Origin: Symsagittifera roscoffensis | Lineage: Eukaryota > Xenacoelomorpha > Acoela > Convolutidae | DNA: 64,000 bases | NCBI RefSeq assembly: GCF_963678635.1 | Contig: NC_087063.1 | Span: 42,484,759-42,548,758 of the forward strand | Direction: 5' to 3' | In this document: positions 24,586 to 35,713 of the stretch, one piece after another | Layout: each line of letters begins with the position of its first letter | How positions within the stretch are numbered: position 1 is the stretch's first letter | Translations under genes and position numbers: made by a program | Notes under the pieces: generated by a model | What the model was told of the DNA's origin: nothing | Database searches by the model: none | What the model saw: only the letters and a program-made list of their open reading frames with translations

Positions 24586-27500
24586 TCACATTACCTTCGT
24601 TCAATCTCAGGAACTCTTCACCCACTACGTCTTGCAACTCGCCTTCACATCTCTTCGGGACTGCCCGAAAGATCTTTGCCAACAAATAATATGACCTCTC
24701 CGACATTCTGGCCAACCTCACGCACTTTGGCACAGAGAAAAGTTGGTCAACCAACACCTGCTGCGTCCTCACATCCATCACCACCATGTGTGTACGATAC
24801 CTACTATTGCAATATGGTGCGGAGCTTGAACCCACCAGATATTTTGAACCAGTAGGTTTATGATAGGCTTCACTATCCTTCTATCCTTCAGATTCATTTC
24901 GTTCTCCAGAGCTTCTCGCCAGCCTCCGATCTTCTGCTCTGTCTGCAATGCTCGAGGGAATACTTCCACGCTGAGGGACGTCACTAGCCCATGGGCACGC
25001 TCCAGGCGCTCAAGCGATTCTATCGAACTCGTCATGCTACAAAATCCCAAAACTGTGGTCAAGTTTACATCCGTCACCCCATGACAGTCCGCGACCAACT
25101 CCATGCCACTCTTATCCGACATGCTCAATCTTCCGTACAATCTTGCCAGTTGTCGATGCTGCTCGCTCAGCGTAATTAAGCAGTGTCCCAAGTTGCAAAC
25201 ATGTCCTTCCATCCCACTATGTTGAGCCAAACATGTGCCTTGCTTCAACAAATTGCTCGATGGGCTTTCCTCGGATAGCTCCGTGGATGGGTTGCTCTTC
25301 CGCTTCGTCAACCTCATGGCCAGCAGATGGTGTATCATGGCCAGATCATGTAGACTCGCGTCATCATCCAGGTCTAACGTGATATCCGCCGTCATGTCCC
25401 AGATTAAACCGGCGTTAGGATGAGGAAACCAAGATGGCTTCATGAGTTCCCACATGGTTACTAGGCTGGTTTTCAAGGGACCGTCCCAAGAACCACAATC
25501 AAAACTCACTTGCCCCATCAGCTCGGGAACCGAGGGTTCGACCACTCGTTCTTCTAAGATAATTCCCAGCTTGGGTTGTTCCACCATCAGCAATCCAGTT
25601 TGTTTAATCCGTTCAACCCAGAAATTGAGCACTATGACTTGCATATAGTCGAAGAACGCTTCCCTGGCTTCTTCATTCACGAAGGGATTATACGCCATCC
25701 CCGGTATGCCAGACACATATTGGAACGACTTCAGTTTCCCTAGTGTTGCAAAGTCTTTTTGTCCCCTGACTGTTTCAATCAACTCCCGGCTCACTTTCAA
25801 TTCTTTGTTGGAATATCTTCTCACTTCTTCCAACTTGCGATAGCTTTCCATGTCATTCGACTCCGTTATGCCGTTGGTACAATCAACGGCATAACCTGAT
25901 ATAGTTCCAGGAGTGCCCTAAGGAAGTTTCTTTCGCAATCAACTCCCTTTTGCCGAATGATCTTTATGCATTCTCCCAAAACAGGAGTGGGGTTACAATC
26001 CACCACGAACCTGACAAAGCAAAGGGCATCCTTACGCTTAGCCCATGCTATCGCAGAATCGTCTTTTGAAATCAACGCTCGCAGGGCTTCCATCAACTCC
26101 AGCTCCTGTTCCCGTGATTTCGAATCATTACTGGCTTCATATTCCGCCTTCTTGATGCCCATCAAGCACCAAGCCAACCGTACTTGCAGATCAGTTCTTG
26201 TGCACGGATGAGCCAGATACGCTGCCACCGTCGCAGGTGCATGCATCGTCTCGTCGAAGTATCTCTGGAGAGCCGCCCTCCAAAAAATTTCTAGTAGTTT
26301 CTCCAATCCGATTTCGTTCGCTTCCGATGACATTACCGTGCCGTATTCTTTCCGATTTAAGTTAGAATTCTCCGTAAGCCCTTTCAGGTATTCCTGCATG
26401 GCTCGCTTCTCGCTCCAAGCCATCAGGTGCCCTCTCGCGGAGTTCCTCGCTTTCAACATCTCCACATAACCCCCTGCTGGATTTCCCATGTGGACCGATT
26501 CCGGCACAGTTATTCGACTGTACTCGACCACGTCGAGTTGTCCTTCCAGTTTCAATTTGGCCATGTTGGTTCGCGAGGGCCTGTAATCTTCAAGTCCTCC
26601 AGATCCACACTGACTGATGATCTCCATCTATAGCTTAGTGTCTGCCAGGGTTCGTGCTGTCTTCTTTGATTTCATGGCTGTCGTGGTCAGACCTGCCAAG
26701 AGCATAGGGGGTATCAGGTTTTCTCCCCCGGTTAGCGTCGCACCATCTCCTTGCCCGCTCTCGCCTGAACGACCTGTGCTCGTCAGAGAGGCCACCACTG
26801 CGCTGGCTTTTGACTTCACCACTCTCTGGTTCACGGCTCGACTTCCTGTATTCCCTTTCAGCCGCTTCAGCCCCTTTCTGGCTCGTCTAACGGGTAATTT
26901 CTGTGTGACCTGCTGATCATCGGCACTGTCCTCTGTAACTGACTCGGTCAGAACATCAGACTCCATGGAGTTCATTATTTTCTCCAGGACCTCACGCATG
27001 ATGGATTGGTTCAATCCCACCTTCATTATGGACTGCGTCCCATATCGTCGTATCACGTCCCATGACCTTTCCATGAAGTTCACTCGGTTCCGGGTTGCCC
27101 CTGTATTGCTTTCTAGTTCACTTTGGTATCTCTCCCATTCCTCTTCCGGTAGCGTACTCAGGAAGGATACCCTCATTGACTCTTCGATTTTTCTCCTCCT
27201 CGGTGACTCATGGAGCAATCTTTGCGGATCCCTGCTTCGGCACTCTCTCGCCTGACTTATTGGGTCCATCGGGGATAAGTCGGCCGACGCCTCCTTTGTA
27301 GGGGACAAGAAAGACGATGGCGTCATCAGCAACAGACTCCCATCAAGAGGTTCTGGCAATGCAGCGTACCCTGGTGACAACACAAAGACCACCTTCACTA
27401 CATTTTGGGTGAAACGTTGTTTTGCTGTTGTTTCTACCTCAGCCATCGCCGAGAGCAATGTCATTATCGCCTCCCCTATGACCTCGTTGCTCGCGATCGA

Positions 27501-27611
27501 CCCATCCGTCAGACGTGTCAACAAGCCCCTGCTTTGCAGATGATCATTTGAGCCTGCAACCACTATCACCTGCGGCTCCATGCTGACCACCCTTCGCACA
27601 GTTATCATCAT
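24542..27611 (-). pseudogene. Element B: central third-gene blocks (unknown function)
   Basis: Minus-strand coding blocks matching those of element C at 34,398-37,030: a Cys/His-containing block (24,542-25,851), a helical block (25,866-26,627), and a basic block with the KLPVRRARKGLKRLK stretch (26,628-27,611). The rightmost part also holds the VVAGSNDHL motif, a second G-x-N-D sequence. Part of it (about 25,465-26,195) is almost identical to C, while the rest differs by several percent. Confidence 0.7.
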
Positions 27612-30342
27612 GCCGAAGGGTGGTCAGCATGGAGCCGCGCTGACCACCCTTCGCACAGTTATCATCATGCCCGGTATCCAATTTAGGCGCCGTCAAGAAA
27701 ATCACGTCGGGCCAAAAAAGAGAACGGGGCGTATAGAGATAATCGGAATTGGCCATAATCAGATACTTGGCAGCTTTCATAACTAAGGGATCATAAGCGG
27801 CAAACAGGCCGTCGCCTACTGGGGCCTTCAGTTTTCCATATCTCTTGTCATCCCCATCCACCGTGGTCGTTCGGGGGTAGTCCCTCGAATATTCGACAGG
27901 CGTCTGACCGGGCGGTTTAGCAAACTGCCTGTACATCTTGTGATGCTTGTTATTAGGCTTGTTATCCGCCTGAAACTTGCCCTTGCGAGCAGGTGGCGTC
28001 AGTTCCCGGGCTCTCTGTCGGATGTCCGTAAGAGACCGGGTATTCAAAGGTCCAAAGGTATTGTCCTGAGGCAACCCATTCAAGTCTGCGCGCCGGAGCG
28101 TAGTCGTGGAGCTGAACTGCTCCTGCTCTGCTAGCAGCCAATCCACGCCCGGTATCCGATATAGTCGCGACACTGTGGGACTTTCTCCGCCAATCATTTT
28201 CATTGCATCCTCCCGACACGTCAAGGTATTCATGTTCAACTTCGTTGACATGTCCGTCTTGTACTGTCCCCAATGACTAGGGTCTGATTGGTTCCAAAGC
28301 AGCACGCTGCCTGGTTCAACTCCCTCCGCTGGCACGGCGCTCGTAGACGGTCCGGCTGCTGAAGCAGGGTTTGCCATGGCAGGCGGGTCGTTCCTCCTAC
28401 ACACGGTCTGGGAGTTTTTCCTGTTCTGATCAACTGATCTCCCGAGTCGGCTTTCAAGCGGTTGTGTTCTGGGAGGAGGAGCAGTCCCTAGCCTCTCTTT
28501 TACGTTTGAGCTCGGAGCGACGGGTGCAGCTGCAGCCGTCTCCATTGCCAAGGGCCCTAGGCGGTTGACGAGGGATTCGGGCACGCTTGCCCTTATTCTA
28601 TTTCCTCCGGTCGAGCTGGCCCGAGCCAGAGAACTGGTCGCCCTCGACTCCTGCTCCACTTTCCTCAATTGCGTCTGAATTACATCATTGACCCAGTGTC
28701 TCCCTCGTTGGGTGTTGAAATGTATTCCATCTCTGGTAAGCGCGTTGTGATCAATCATGCGCAGCATGTTTTCGAGATCCAGAAGTCGCAGCTCGCCAGG
28801 GTTGTTTCTCACCAGACTGCGGATCATTTCGTTCCACCGTGTCACGTTGCCATTCATGAAATCTGCCACTGTGGTGCCCACCAGCGGGTTTTGTGGTATC
28901 GTGCACAGCACTACAAGCCTGGGCCTGTACTTCTCCTTTAGTTCATACAGGAGGCATACCAATAGAGGCTCCCACTTGCTCTCCGGAGTCACTGGGGCTC
29001 TCAAGACGTCGTTGGTTCCCAGCATTATTACCAGCGTGTCCAGGTGATCTTCGCTCTGGAATTCCATCATCTTGATGACTTGAGCCACTGAGGCTCCTCC
29101 ACAGGACAGAGTGGTAGTCTGACCATAGACGAAGATCTCATTCAGATCCCTCACCAAACTGTCTCCTATGATCAAGTGGCGACTCCCTGGGGGAATTACG
29201 TGGTCGCTCGTAGCGGGGTTCCAGCTCATGTCATTCAGGCAGGCTCGAGGATGCTCCGCAGCCACTTGCGTGAACTGGTGACGTACCATCAGATTCTTCC
29301 TAATGTCTACCACGCGGGACTTTTGAAAGGATCCGCCATACGCAGTCCCCGAGGACGCTACCGTGCGGGGTGCTCGCTCCGAGCTATTGGATGAATGATC
29401 ACGACTTTGGTAAGGAACGATCCTACCCAATCTCCGCCCAGTGGTTCTGTTGATCTCATCCATTGTTGCTCTGGCCACTTGGTTGATTGATTCTTGGAAC
29501 TGAGGAGCGAGATAGGTGTCAGAAGGGTCTGGTATCGTGTTCCTCTGACTGGAAGCAGACTGTTGTGTCTGCTGAGGAGCCTCGGGCCCTCTCGATGCAC
29601 ACCGCTCCTGTACTCTTGTCTTGGGGCGTGTGTCGCTGGATCCCTCCGACGATTTCATTGTCGCCAGAACTTCCTGTGACACTTGGCTCACCTTTGCCAT
29701 TCACAGCTCCTTCAGGTGCTTTATTTCATCCTCCTTGTAGGCCACCTGCAGATCTTCGTATTTCTTTTTCCATTCGTCTCTTTCTCGAGCTATCGCTCTA
29801 TACTCCTGGAGTTTGGCACACAGCTCGCTCTGGTCTCTCTCCTTCTTCTCCAACGTCTCAGTCGTCTCCGACGTCTGGATCTCTATTTCACTCAACCTCA
29901 CTCTCTTCGGAGGAGGAGCAGCTGTTGGAGAGTCGGCCGAATGTGACGGGCCTGGCCCATCACATTGTCTTTTCGCTCCGATGAGCGGCTGCGCAGGTGG
30001 GACCGGTAAGGGCATCTCACCTAGCCGGTGGTCCCTCTGTTCACCTAGTCCTGGCTCACGAGCCAGGTCGTGGCCAGACATTTCTCCACGCCGCCATCTC
30101 ATCAGTCGGTTTCGACCTACCTCGGCGGTCCCGGACTCACCGAAGGCCAACATCAACACGAATTCTGTAGGGCGATTCTCTCGATCCTCTCGTCCTAATG
30201 CATTGAGGAGCGCGACCACAAACATCGCCAGCCCCGGGTCTTCTCGTGTAAAGTCACAATTGATCAGCCGCTGATAGATCTCGTCTAGAGTCGCTCCTAG
30301 ACTCGCTGAGAGGAATTCCATTAGTTCGTTCGTGTCACCCAT
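27544..30342 (-). pseudogene. Element B: third gene, coiled coil and SGNH hydrolase region
   Basis: Counterpart of the first 3.9 kb of the third gene of C. The N-terminal MGDTNELMEFLSAS part and coiled coil are at 29,701-30,342. The SGNH domain is at about 28,650-29,190, with all signature blocks legible: GDSL, GGAS, GTND and DGIH. It then follows C through the low-complexity Pro/Ser/Thr linker and the YKTDMS-KLNMNTLTCREDAM stretch. SGNH hydrolases are serine esterases or lipases; the substrate here is unknown. Confidence 0.85.
27572..27671. repeat. Local inverted and direct repeat cluster in element B
   Basis: A perfect 24-bp inverted repeat (27,572-27,595 against 27,615-27,638) is overlapped by a 33-bp direct repeat (27,582-27,614 and 27,639-27,671). 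The pattern is typical of a fold-back template switch during DNA or cDNA synthesis. It is absent from A and C. Confidence 0.85.
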
Positions 30343-30818
30343 TTCTTATCGCGTTGATTCTTGTTGTCGTGTAGTTTCTTCCTGTCTCGTTTGATTCAAT
30401 GAATTCAATAAACAATTTCTGATCAATCAAGATCTAAAAAACAAGTCGCGACTTAAAACCATCATTTTTGGATAAAACATCATTCAACTCTTTAAAACTC
30501 CTCATTGAAATTTTCTTATTAATCCTGATTTAAAACCTTAGCACCAAGGTGGATCGTCCTCCTGTATCTGCGTCAGGGTAGCACAATGAGCGCTGTCACC
30601 TTGATGACCTGGAGTACTCTAGGTCTTTTATGACACAAAACATAAAACATATCATAACAATAACATAACACATAAACACATAAACATCACACATCTATAT
30701 TATCACATAAAAACATAATCCCTAATATTGTACCTAAAACCTAATCCTAATCTAAAACTTGACACTAACTCTTATCAAAAGAACTTAATAAAAAACCACT
30801 TTTCGCCAAACGCAGTTC
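30343..30818 (-). promoter_or_regulatory. Element B: AT-rich gap between pol and third gene
   Basis: Non-coding AT-rich stretch. Near 30,640-30,700 it holds short tandem ATAACA/CATAAA-type runs. On the minus strand TTGTTTTTTAG precedes ATCTTGATTGATCAG, with the AG at 30,434-30,435: a candidate 3' splice site also present in A and C. Confidence 0.5.
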
Positions 30819-32307
30819 CTAGCATATGCTCAGATAGTATTTCTTATGTAAGTAAACCTCTATGTCAGTTTCTGAAAATATCACATGTACAAGTGCGTAC
30901 AACTCTCTCGGATGTAGCTTTCCCCTATTAGGATCATATACTGGTAACGAGAGAGAGGTCACTCCTCTCTCAACCAAAAAATCCCTAAGTCGAGTCAAAG
31001 CCAATACCAAGCTCTTTGGATCTACGTGTTGCCTATCAGTGGCCTTGGTAACCAGGAAACACAAATATTTCCCTGGTATCTGTGATGCAACAGAGGGCAG
31101 CGCTATCATCCCTCCCACACCAGGCCTCTGTTTCCATAAAAATTCGATGTTCTTAAATTCTCTTTTGAAATCAGCCGCTAGTGCTGTTTTGAAGCTTACG
31201 TCCGTGGTTATCGCTATAGCGAACGTGCGTTCCGTGAGAATGAAATCGCTGTCCGTTATGACGATATTGTTTGAATAATGGTTCGGTAGGTCAAAATACG
31301 ATTCAAAAATTCGTCCAAAAGGTGGTTTTTTAGCATTCTTGCCCTCTGTCTCTAGTTCTCCGGTTTCTCTTGACAATTTCAATTTTTTTATTATCACATT
31401 TTTGGTGTGGGTGAGTCCTACCCCCACTCCCCGGACAAAAATATCCATCGACGTCCCCGTCGATCGCCCAAAGTCTAGGAGATCGAGGTTGGATTGTGGA
31501 ACACGTAGAGGACCATCTGGGGCGACCCAGTTGGACTCGGTATTGTCACGACTGATGTACTTGATGCCGTCTTTATCGACGTCCTGAATCGTCAGGATCG
31601 TCTCTTTTGGATCTGTCGGCAGATCATGGAGCCATTCGAGCACGCGCAAGTTCGTTAGTTCTTGCTCATGAGTCTGTTCCGCTTCTGGTTCGAACTCCAC
31701 TTCCGGTTCTGATCGATCGTCGATCCAATCCTGATCCATATCATTCACCAAGTCGATTTCTTCTAGCACCGCCAATTCGTCCAGTCCCACTAGCGAGTCC
31801 ATGACATCACTTACAACTATCCTGTCTACAACGAAATCCTCGCCGTACGGATTGTATTTCTTCTTGTTTTTTCCTCTCTTGCTCTGGCGTGTTTCCATGG
31901 TGAGAGGAAAGTCAGGCTGTATTCCTTTGACAATTTCGATTTGTTCCGGGCAGTCCCAGTCTTCCTCGGCATAAAGTAGAGTTTCATCGTCCACCTCTAC
32001 TCGCTCGGTCAACTCCAGATCCAGTGGTAGGTCGCAATCGTCCACCACCTCATTCCCGTCGTTTTGTCGCGAGTACCCCTTTCAGTCATTTCACAAGCAG
32101 GATCCACTATCAAATAGTCTCCCTCTTGCATGTCCACACTGGAATGCACCAGTCCTCTGACGAGGCATTGTGTGGTTTGATATTTTCGTAATGAGCTGCT
32201 CTTCCAGTGCTCAGTCGATAAAAACGACCTCCTTGGTGCACCTCTGTTATCTGAAATGGACCACGCCATTTCTTTAATAATTTCGTGGTTCCTTTTGGAA
32301 CACCCTT
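30819..32307 (-). pseudogene. Element B: integrase end, acidic tail and macro domain
   Basis: From right to left: the end of the integrase GPF module and the post-integrase acidic tail (about 31,600-32,300), the DIFVRGVGVGLTH stretch (31,420-31,450) and the macro domain (30,831-31,265). The macro part keeps FKTALAADFKRE, IPGKYLCFLVTKATDRQHV and the final TDIEVYLH strand. It matches element C at almost every residue. Element C begins at 32,308. Confidence 0.85.
31426..31464 (-). promoter_or_regulatory. Element B: internal purine-tract-like motif with hairpin
   Basis: The TTGTCCGGGGAGT motif (31,426-31,438) lies next to a perfect ATCGAC/GTCGAT stem (31,447-31,452 with 31,459-31,464). The layout equals that of the LTR-proximal tract in B and C, although the stem bases differ. 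Confidence 0.45.
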
Positions 32308-33181
32308 TGTAACATTCGCCCAAATATCACACAGCGACGGAGCGTAGAAAAAGTACCTATTAACGACTGGCAGGCGTCAGTTACCTTAATTCTACTCGTT
32401 TTTTACCGTCTCGACCTTGCCAGTTGATTTTCTGGTCTGCCTAGGGCAAAGTAAAAAGTTACCATTTTTAGGCCATCAGTCAAACGACTTTTGATCAGCT
32501 TTCGTTTACATGCGAACACAACCACATAGCTGAGTCTCGGATCCTCAGACTACGTGATTGTCATTAAAAACACGGCTCGAACAACCTATTTTAACATGTT
32601 TTTGTGTGACAGTTTTACATTAAATCCATTGGAGATGGATTGACCCTTTCCTTTTTCTAGCTACTCATGCTCTGAAATATTAAATAATAACGGTGTTAAT
32701 TAAGATCTATGACATTATAGCAGCTATATAGTCAGTCTATACAGTCCCTTCACATAGACAGTCTCTGGGGGGACCAAGCCTCCGCTCCCGTAATATTCTT
32801 GAGATAACACTCTTATCTCTTATAATTCGTGTCCCGGGAGGGTTCCGTGGTATATTTCTTCCCCCACTGAAGCCTCCTTCTCCACAAATCTACGTCGCTA
32901 AGGTTCTTATCGTGTGTTATTGCCACGATAAGAGGCTTCGTAATTTTCTTGCTCGACTGTTCTTCACAATCTCTATCGTGGTTCTGATTTTCATCTTTTT
33001 TATTCAAAATGACCGTCTTTTTTCTATTTCTCAGAAATGTTCTTCTTCCAATCGAAATTTTAAAAATAAAAATTCTAGAACATTCTGACCCTCCGTCGCA
33101 ACACTTTTTTGTTCATAAGGCCTTTAGTCACTCTTTTTTATGTCGCCGGAAGGTTGTGCTGTGTCATCTGGCAGAATGGCA
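32308..33181 (-). repeat. Element C 3' LTR
   Basis: 874 bp, plus-strand TGTAACATTCG...AGAATGGCA. It is almost identical to the LTR at 55,303-56,160 (about 0.7% mismatches by eye) and is several percent different from the LTR at 22,024. Confidence 0.95.
32801..32939 (-). promoter_or_regulatory. LTR hairpins in element C
   Basis: GAGATAA/TTATCTC (32,801-32,819) is followed by a nested stem: GAAGCCTC/GAGGCTTC (32,869-32,876 with 32,932-32,939) around CTTATCGTG/CACGATAAG (32,906-32,914 with 32,924-32,932). The stems are kept relative to element B while the loops differ. Confidence 0.5.
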
Positions 33182-33221
33182 CATACTCCCCGGACAAGTC
33201 TCAATCAATGTCCCTATTGAT
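33182..33221 (-). promoter_or_regulatory. Element C polypurine tract with upstream hairpin
   Basis: Directly inside the 3' LTR the minus strand reads TTGTCCGGGGAGTATG (33,182-33,197). An ATCAAT/ATTGAT stem (33,204-33,209 with 33,216-33,221) precedes it. The position is that expected of the plus-strand primer. Confidence 0.5.
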
Positions 33222-33535
33222 CGCATAACACCGGGTTATCGTCAAGTAGTTATCCAGTTTTCTTGTAATCAATCTTACAAATGGCATAAGAAAATGAAAT
33301 TTATCTACTCCACCTCAACTCACTACGTGTTCACAAATGGCATCGTACTACATCTCACTGCCTTTCAACATTTTCACAAAATTTGCACCATGAGGAGTGT
33401 CCTAGATAAAATTTCTTTTCTGACTACTTACGTCATCTCGCCATAAAACTTCTTTTCGCCTCTGATTAAAAAGTTTTTTCTCTTTCTCTTCTTTTCTTAA
33501 TCACGTCTTCACTCGTCCTCTTCGTTCCATCACCT
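33222..33535 (-). other. Element C 3' untranslated region
   Basis: Short region between the last coding block and the purine tract. No coding sense frame is present. The part near 33,280-33,440 is almost identical to B at 23,005-23,160. Confidence 0.6.
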
Positions 33536-33967
33536 TCATTCCATTGCTTCTCCATCCTGATCTTCAGCTTCGCTGTCTTCTAGGACTTTCTCCAGCATGT
33601 CCATGGAGTTGCGGGCCGTGCCCCAACTCTCCTGTTCCAACAGTCTCGGTTTGCAACAAGGTAGCAGGTCCACATTCACCTTTTGCTCCCGGTTCCTGCA
33701 AAAGCTGTTGTGAAGACATATGCTCACATTTCGTTCTAGGTCAGCTCTTAAGACCTCTTTCTTCTCATCTTTAGTTACACAAGGCGCTCCAGCTACTCGC
33801 TTCACCGCCGTGGTGACCGCGTTTCTGTGCGTTAGGAATGCTCTCTTATAGGCTCCCGGTCCTATATCTAGCTGGAAAGATTGATAGGCTTCCGTGTTCC
33901 TCGGCATGTGACGCTTCGCGCGTTCATACATCCATGACGTCATCACTGCACGGAACCAAGGCATCAA
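33536..33967 (-). CDS. Element C: last third-gene block, 143 residues, unknown function
   Basis: Minus-strand block at the 3' end of the element. It is predicted mostly helical, begins MMPWFRAVMTSWMYERAKRHM, is rich in Arg and Lys in its first half, and ends in a strongly acidic tail (EDSEAEDQDGEAME). It has six cysteines in the second half (SICLHNSFC, PCCKP). No family is recognised and no signal peptide or membrane segment is seen. It follows the 137-residue block at 60 bp distance and is followed by the 3' UTR. The DNA is identical to B at 23,680-24,111. Confidence 0.55.
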   Translation of the reverse strand: MMPWFRAVMTSWMYERAKRHMPRNTEAYQSFQLDIGPGAYKRAFLTHRNAVTTAVKRVAGAPCVTKDEKKEVLRADLERNVSICLHNSFCRNREQKVNVDLLPCCKPRLLEQESWGTARNSMDMLEKVLEDSEAEDQDGEAME

Positions 33968-34027
33968 CCTTTGCCTTGACCATATTCTTTCAATGGCTTT
34001 GGGTATTCTCAGAACCTTGCAGGTGGT

Positions 34028-34441
34028 TCAGAAAAGATCCAATTCACGGCTCATCTTCACGTTGCTCAGCTGATCAGGAGTCGGCACGGCCGTCTCCTGT
34101 TCACTTGTGTCTGCGTTAGCCTCCAACCATCTCACTGACAGCACGGCACTAACCACCACGATTGACACCTGTTGATTCTGATCGGGCAACCCCGTAGAGT
34201 ACAACTCCTCCACGTCCCATACTAGCATCAGATTCCCGCGTTTGGGGTACCATAACGTCTGCGCCAAGCAGTGGCAAGGATACTCCCCATGGGTTCTCAC
34301 TATGTTCCTTCGGGTCCGATACCCTGAGGCTCCCAGCAACGGTTCCACCTCCATCAGAATTCTGTGTAAATCGTCTTTCTCTTCTATGGTGGGGAATTCA
34401 GTGGGTAACGCTCCACTCGCTTTCTGCTTCCTTGAACTCAC
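34028..34441 (-). CDS. Element C: third-gene block, 137 residues, unknown function
   Basis: Minus-strand block. Residues 50-90 hold a motif shared with the much older element A: YPCHCLAQTLWYP-K-GNLMLVWDVEELYSTGLPD, in A as FPCHCLIKTWWYP..NLVLIWD..ELLSMGLPD. The Cys-His-Cys, the WYP and the L-WD are invariant. It could be a small beta-rich domain, but no known family comes to mind. It overlaps the preceding 433-residue block by about 44 bp. DNA identical to B at 24,172-24,585. Confidence 0.6.
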   Translation of the reverse strand: MSSRKQKASGALPTEFPTIEEKDDLHRILMEVEPLLGASGYRTRRNIVRTHGEYPCHCLAQTLWYPKRGNLMLVWDVEELYSTGLPDQNQQVSIVVVSAVLSVRWLEANADTSEQETAVPTPDQLSNVKMSRELDLF

Positions 34442-35699
34442 TCACGTTACCTTCGTTCAGTCTCATGAACTCTTCACCCACAACGTCTTGCAACTCGCTT
34501 TCGGATCTCTTCGGGACTGCCCGAAAGATCTTTGCCAACAAGTCATATGACCTTTCTGACATTCTGGCCAACCTCACGCACTTTGGCACAGAGAAAAGTT
34601 GGTCAACCAACACTTGTTGCGTCCTCGCATCCATCACCACCATGTGCGTAGGATACTTGCTATTACAATACGGCGCTGAGCTTGAACCCACCATATATTT
34701 TGAACCAGTGGGTCTGTGATAGGCTTCACTGTCCTTCAGATTCATTTCATTTTCTAGAGCTTCTCGCCAGCCTCCAATCTTCTGCTCTGTCTGTAATGCT
34801 CCAGGGAATATTTCCACTCTGAGGGACGTCACTAGCTCATGGGCACGCTCCAAGCGCTCGAGCGATTCTATCGAACTCGTCATGCTATAAAATCCCAAGG
34901 CTGTGATCAGGTTTACGTCTGTCACCCCATGGCAGTCCGCGACCAACTCCATGGCACTCTTATCTGACATGCTCAATCTTCCATACAATCGTGCCAGTTG
35001 TCGATGCTGCTCGCTCAGCGTAATCAGGCAGTGTCCCAGGTTACAAACATGTCCTTCCATCCCGCTGTGTTGAGCCAAGCATGTACCTTGCTTCAACCAA
35101 TTACTCGGTGTACCTTCCTCGGACAGCTCCGTGGACGGGTTGCTCTTCCTCTTCGTCAATCTCATGGCCAGCAGGTGATGCATCAAGGCCAGATCATGTA
35201 AACTCGCATCATCATCCCGGTCTAACATGATATCCGCGGTCATGTCCCAGATTAAGCCTGCGTTAGGATGGGGACACCAAGAAGGCTTCATGATTTCCCA
35301 CATCACTACTAGACTGGTTTTCAAGGGACCGTCCCAAGAACCACAATCAAAACTCACTTGCCCCATCAGCTCGGGAACCGAGGGTTCGACCACTCGTTCT
35401 TCTAAGATAATTCCCAGCTTGGGTTGTTCCACCATCAGCAATCCAGTTTGTTTAATCCGTTCAACCCAGAAATTGAGCACTATGACTTGCATATAGTCGA
35501 AGAACGCTTCCCTGGCTTCTTCATTCACGAAGGGATTATACGCCATCCCCGGTATGCCAGACACATATTGGAACGACTTCAGTTTCCCTAGTGTTGCAAA
35601 GTCTTTTTGTCCCCTGACTGTTTCAATCAACTCCCGGCTCACTTTCAATTCTTTGTTGGAATATCTTCTCACTTCTTCCAACTTGCGATAGCTTTCCAT
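34398..35699 (-). CDS. Element C: third-gene block with conserved Cys/His cluster, 433 residues
   Basis: Minus-strand block of unknown function. The N-terminal 100 residues are helical. A Cys/His cluster lies at residues 207-232 (C207, H217, C219, C224, H232), followed by ELVADCHGVTDVNL at 251-264; both are kept in element A, which suggests a metal-binding or structural role. The C-terminal third holds PTHMVVMDARTQQVLVDQLFSVPKCVRLARMSERSYDLL, also matched in A. There is no signal peptide and no membrane span, so it is not an obvious envelope protein. No known family is recognised. Confidence 0.65.
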   Translation of the reverse strand: MESYRKLEEVRRYSNKELKVSRELIETVRGQKDFATLGKLKSFQYVSGIPGMAYNPFVNEEAREAFFDYMQVIVLNFWVERIKQTGLLMVEQPKLGIILEERVVEPSVPELMGQVSFDCGSWDGPLKTSLVVMWEIMKPSWCPHPNAGLIWDMTADIMLDRDDDASLHDLALMHHLLAMRLTKRKSNPSTELSEEGTPSNWLKQGTCLAQHSGMEGHVCNLGHCLITLSEQHRQLARLYGRLSMSDKSAMELVADCHGVTDVNLITALGFYSMTSSIESLERLERAHELVTSLRVEIFPGALQTEQKIGGWREALENEMNLKDSEAYHRPTGSKYMVGSSSAPYCNSKYPTHMVVMDARTQQVLVDQLFSVPKCVRLARMSERSYDLLAKIFRAVPKRSESELQDVVGEEFMRLNEGNVSEFKEAESEWSVTH

Positions 35700-35713
35700 G
35701 TCATTCGACTCCG

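Larger units (their letters stand above)
22024..32307 (-). mobile_element. Element B: 3' half of an older giant Ty3/Gypsy copy, split by element C
   Basis: Minus-strand element with its 3' LTR at 22,024-22,906. Going right it holds the 3' UTR, all of the third-gene blocks, the pol/third-gene gap, the macro-domain tail and the last part of the integrase, where element C begins. The matching 5' half is D (56,161-64,000): the integrase sequence leaves off here and continues there. Typical divergence from C is about 5-8% by eye, with two long blocks of near identity. It carries roughly a dozen or more breaks besides the insertion. ATTAG (22,019-22,023) precedes the LTR as the presumed target duplication; its partner is outside the window. 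Confidence 0.9.

Noticed and set aside
33009-33446. 145-residue plus-strand open frame across the C 3' LTR and 3' UTR, antisense to the element
   Set aside because: Composition is low-complexity and it has no family resemblance. The counterpart in B is much shorter. An antisense gene is possible in principle, but nothing supports it here.
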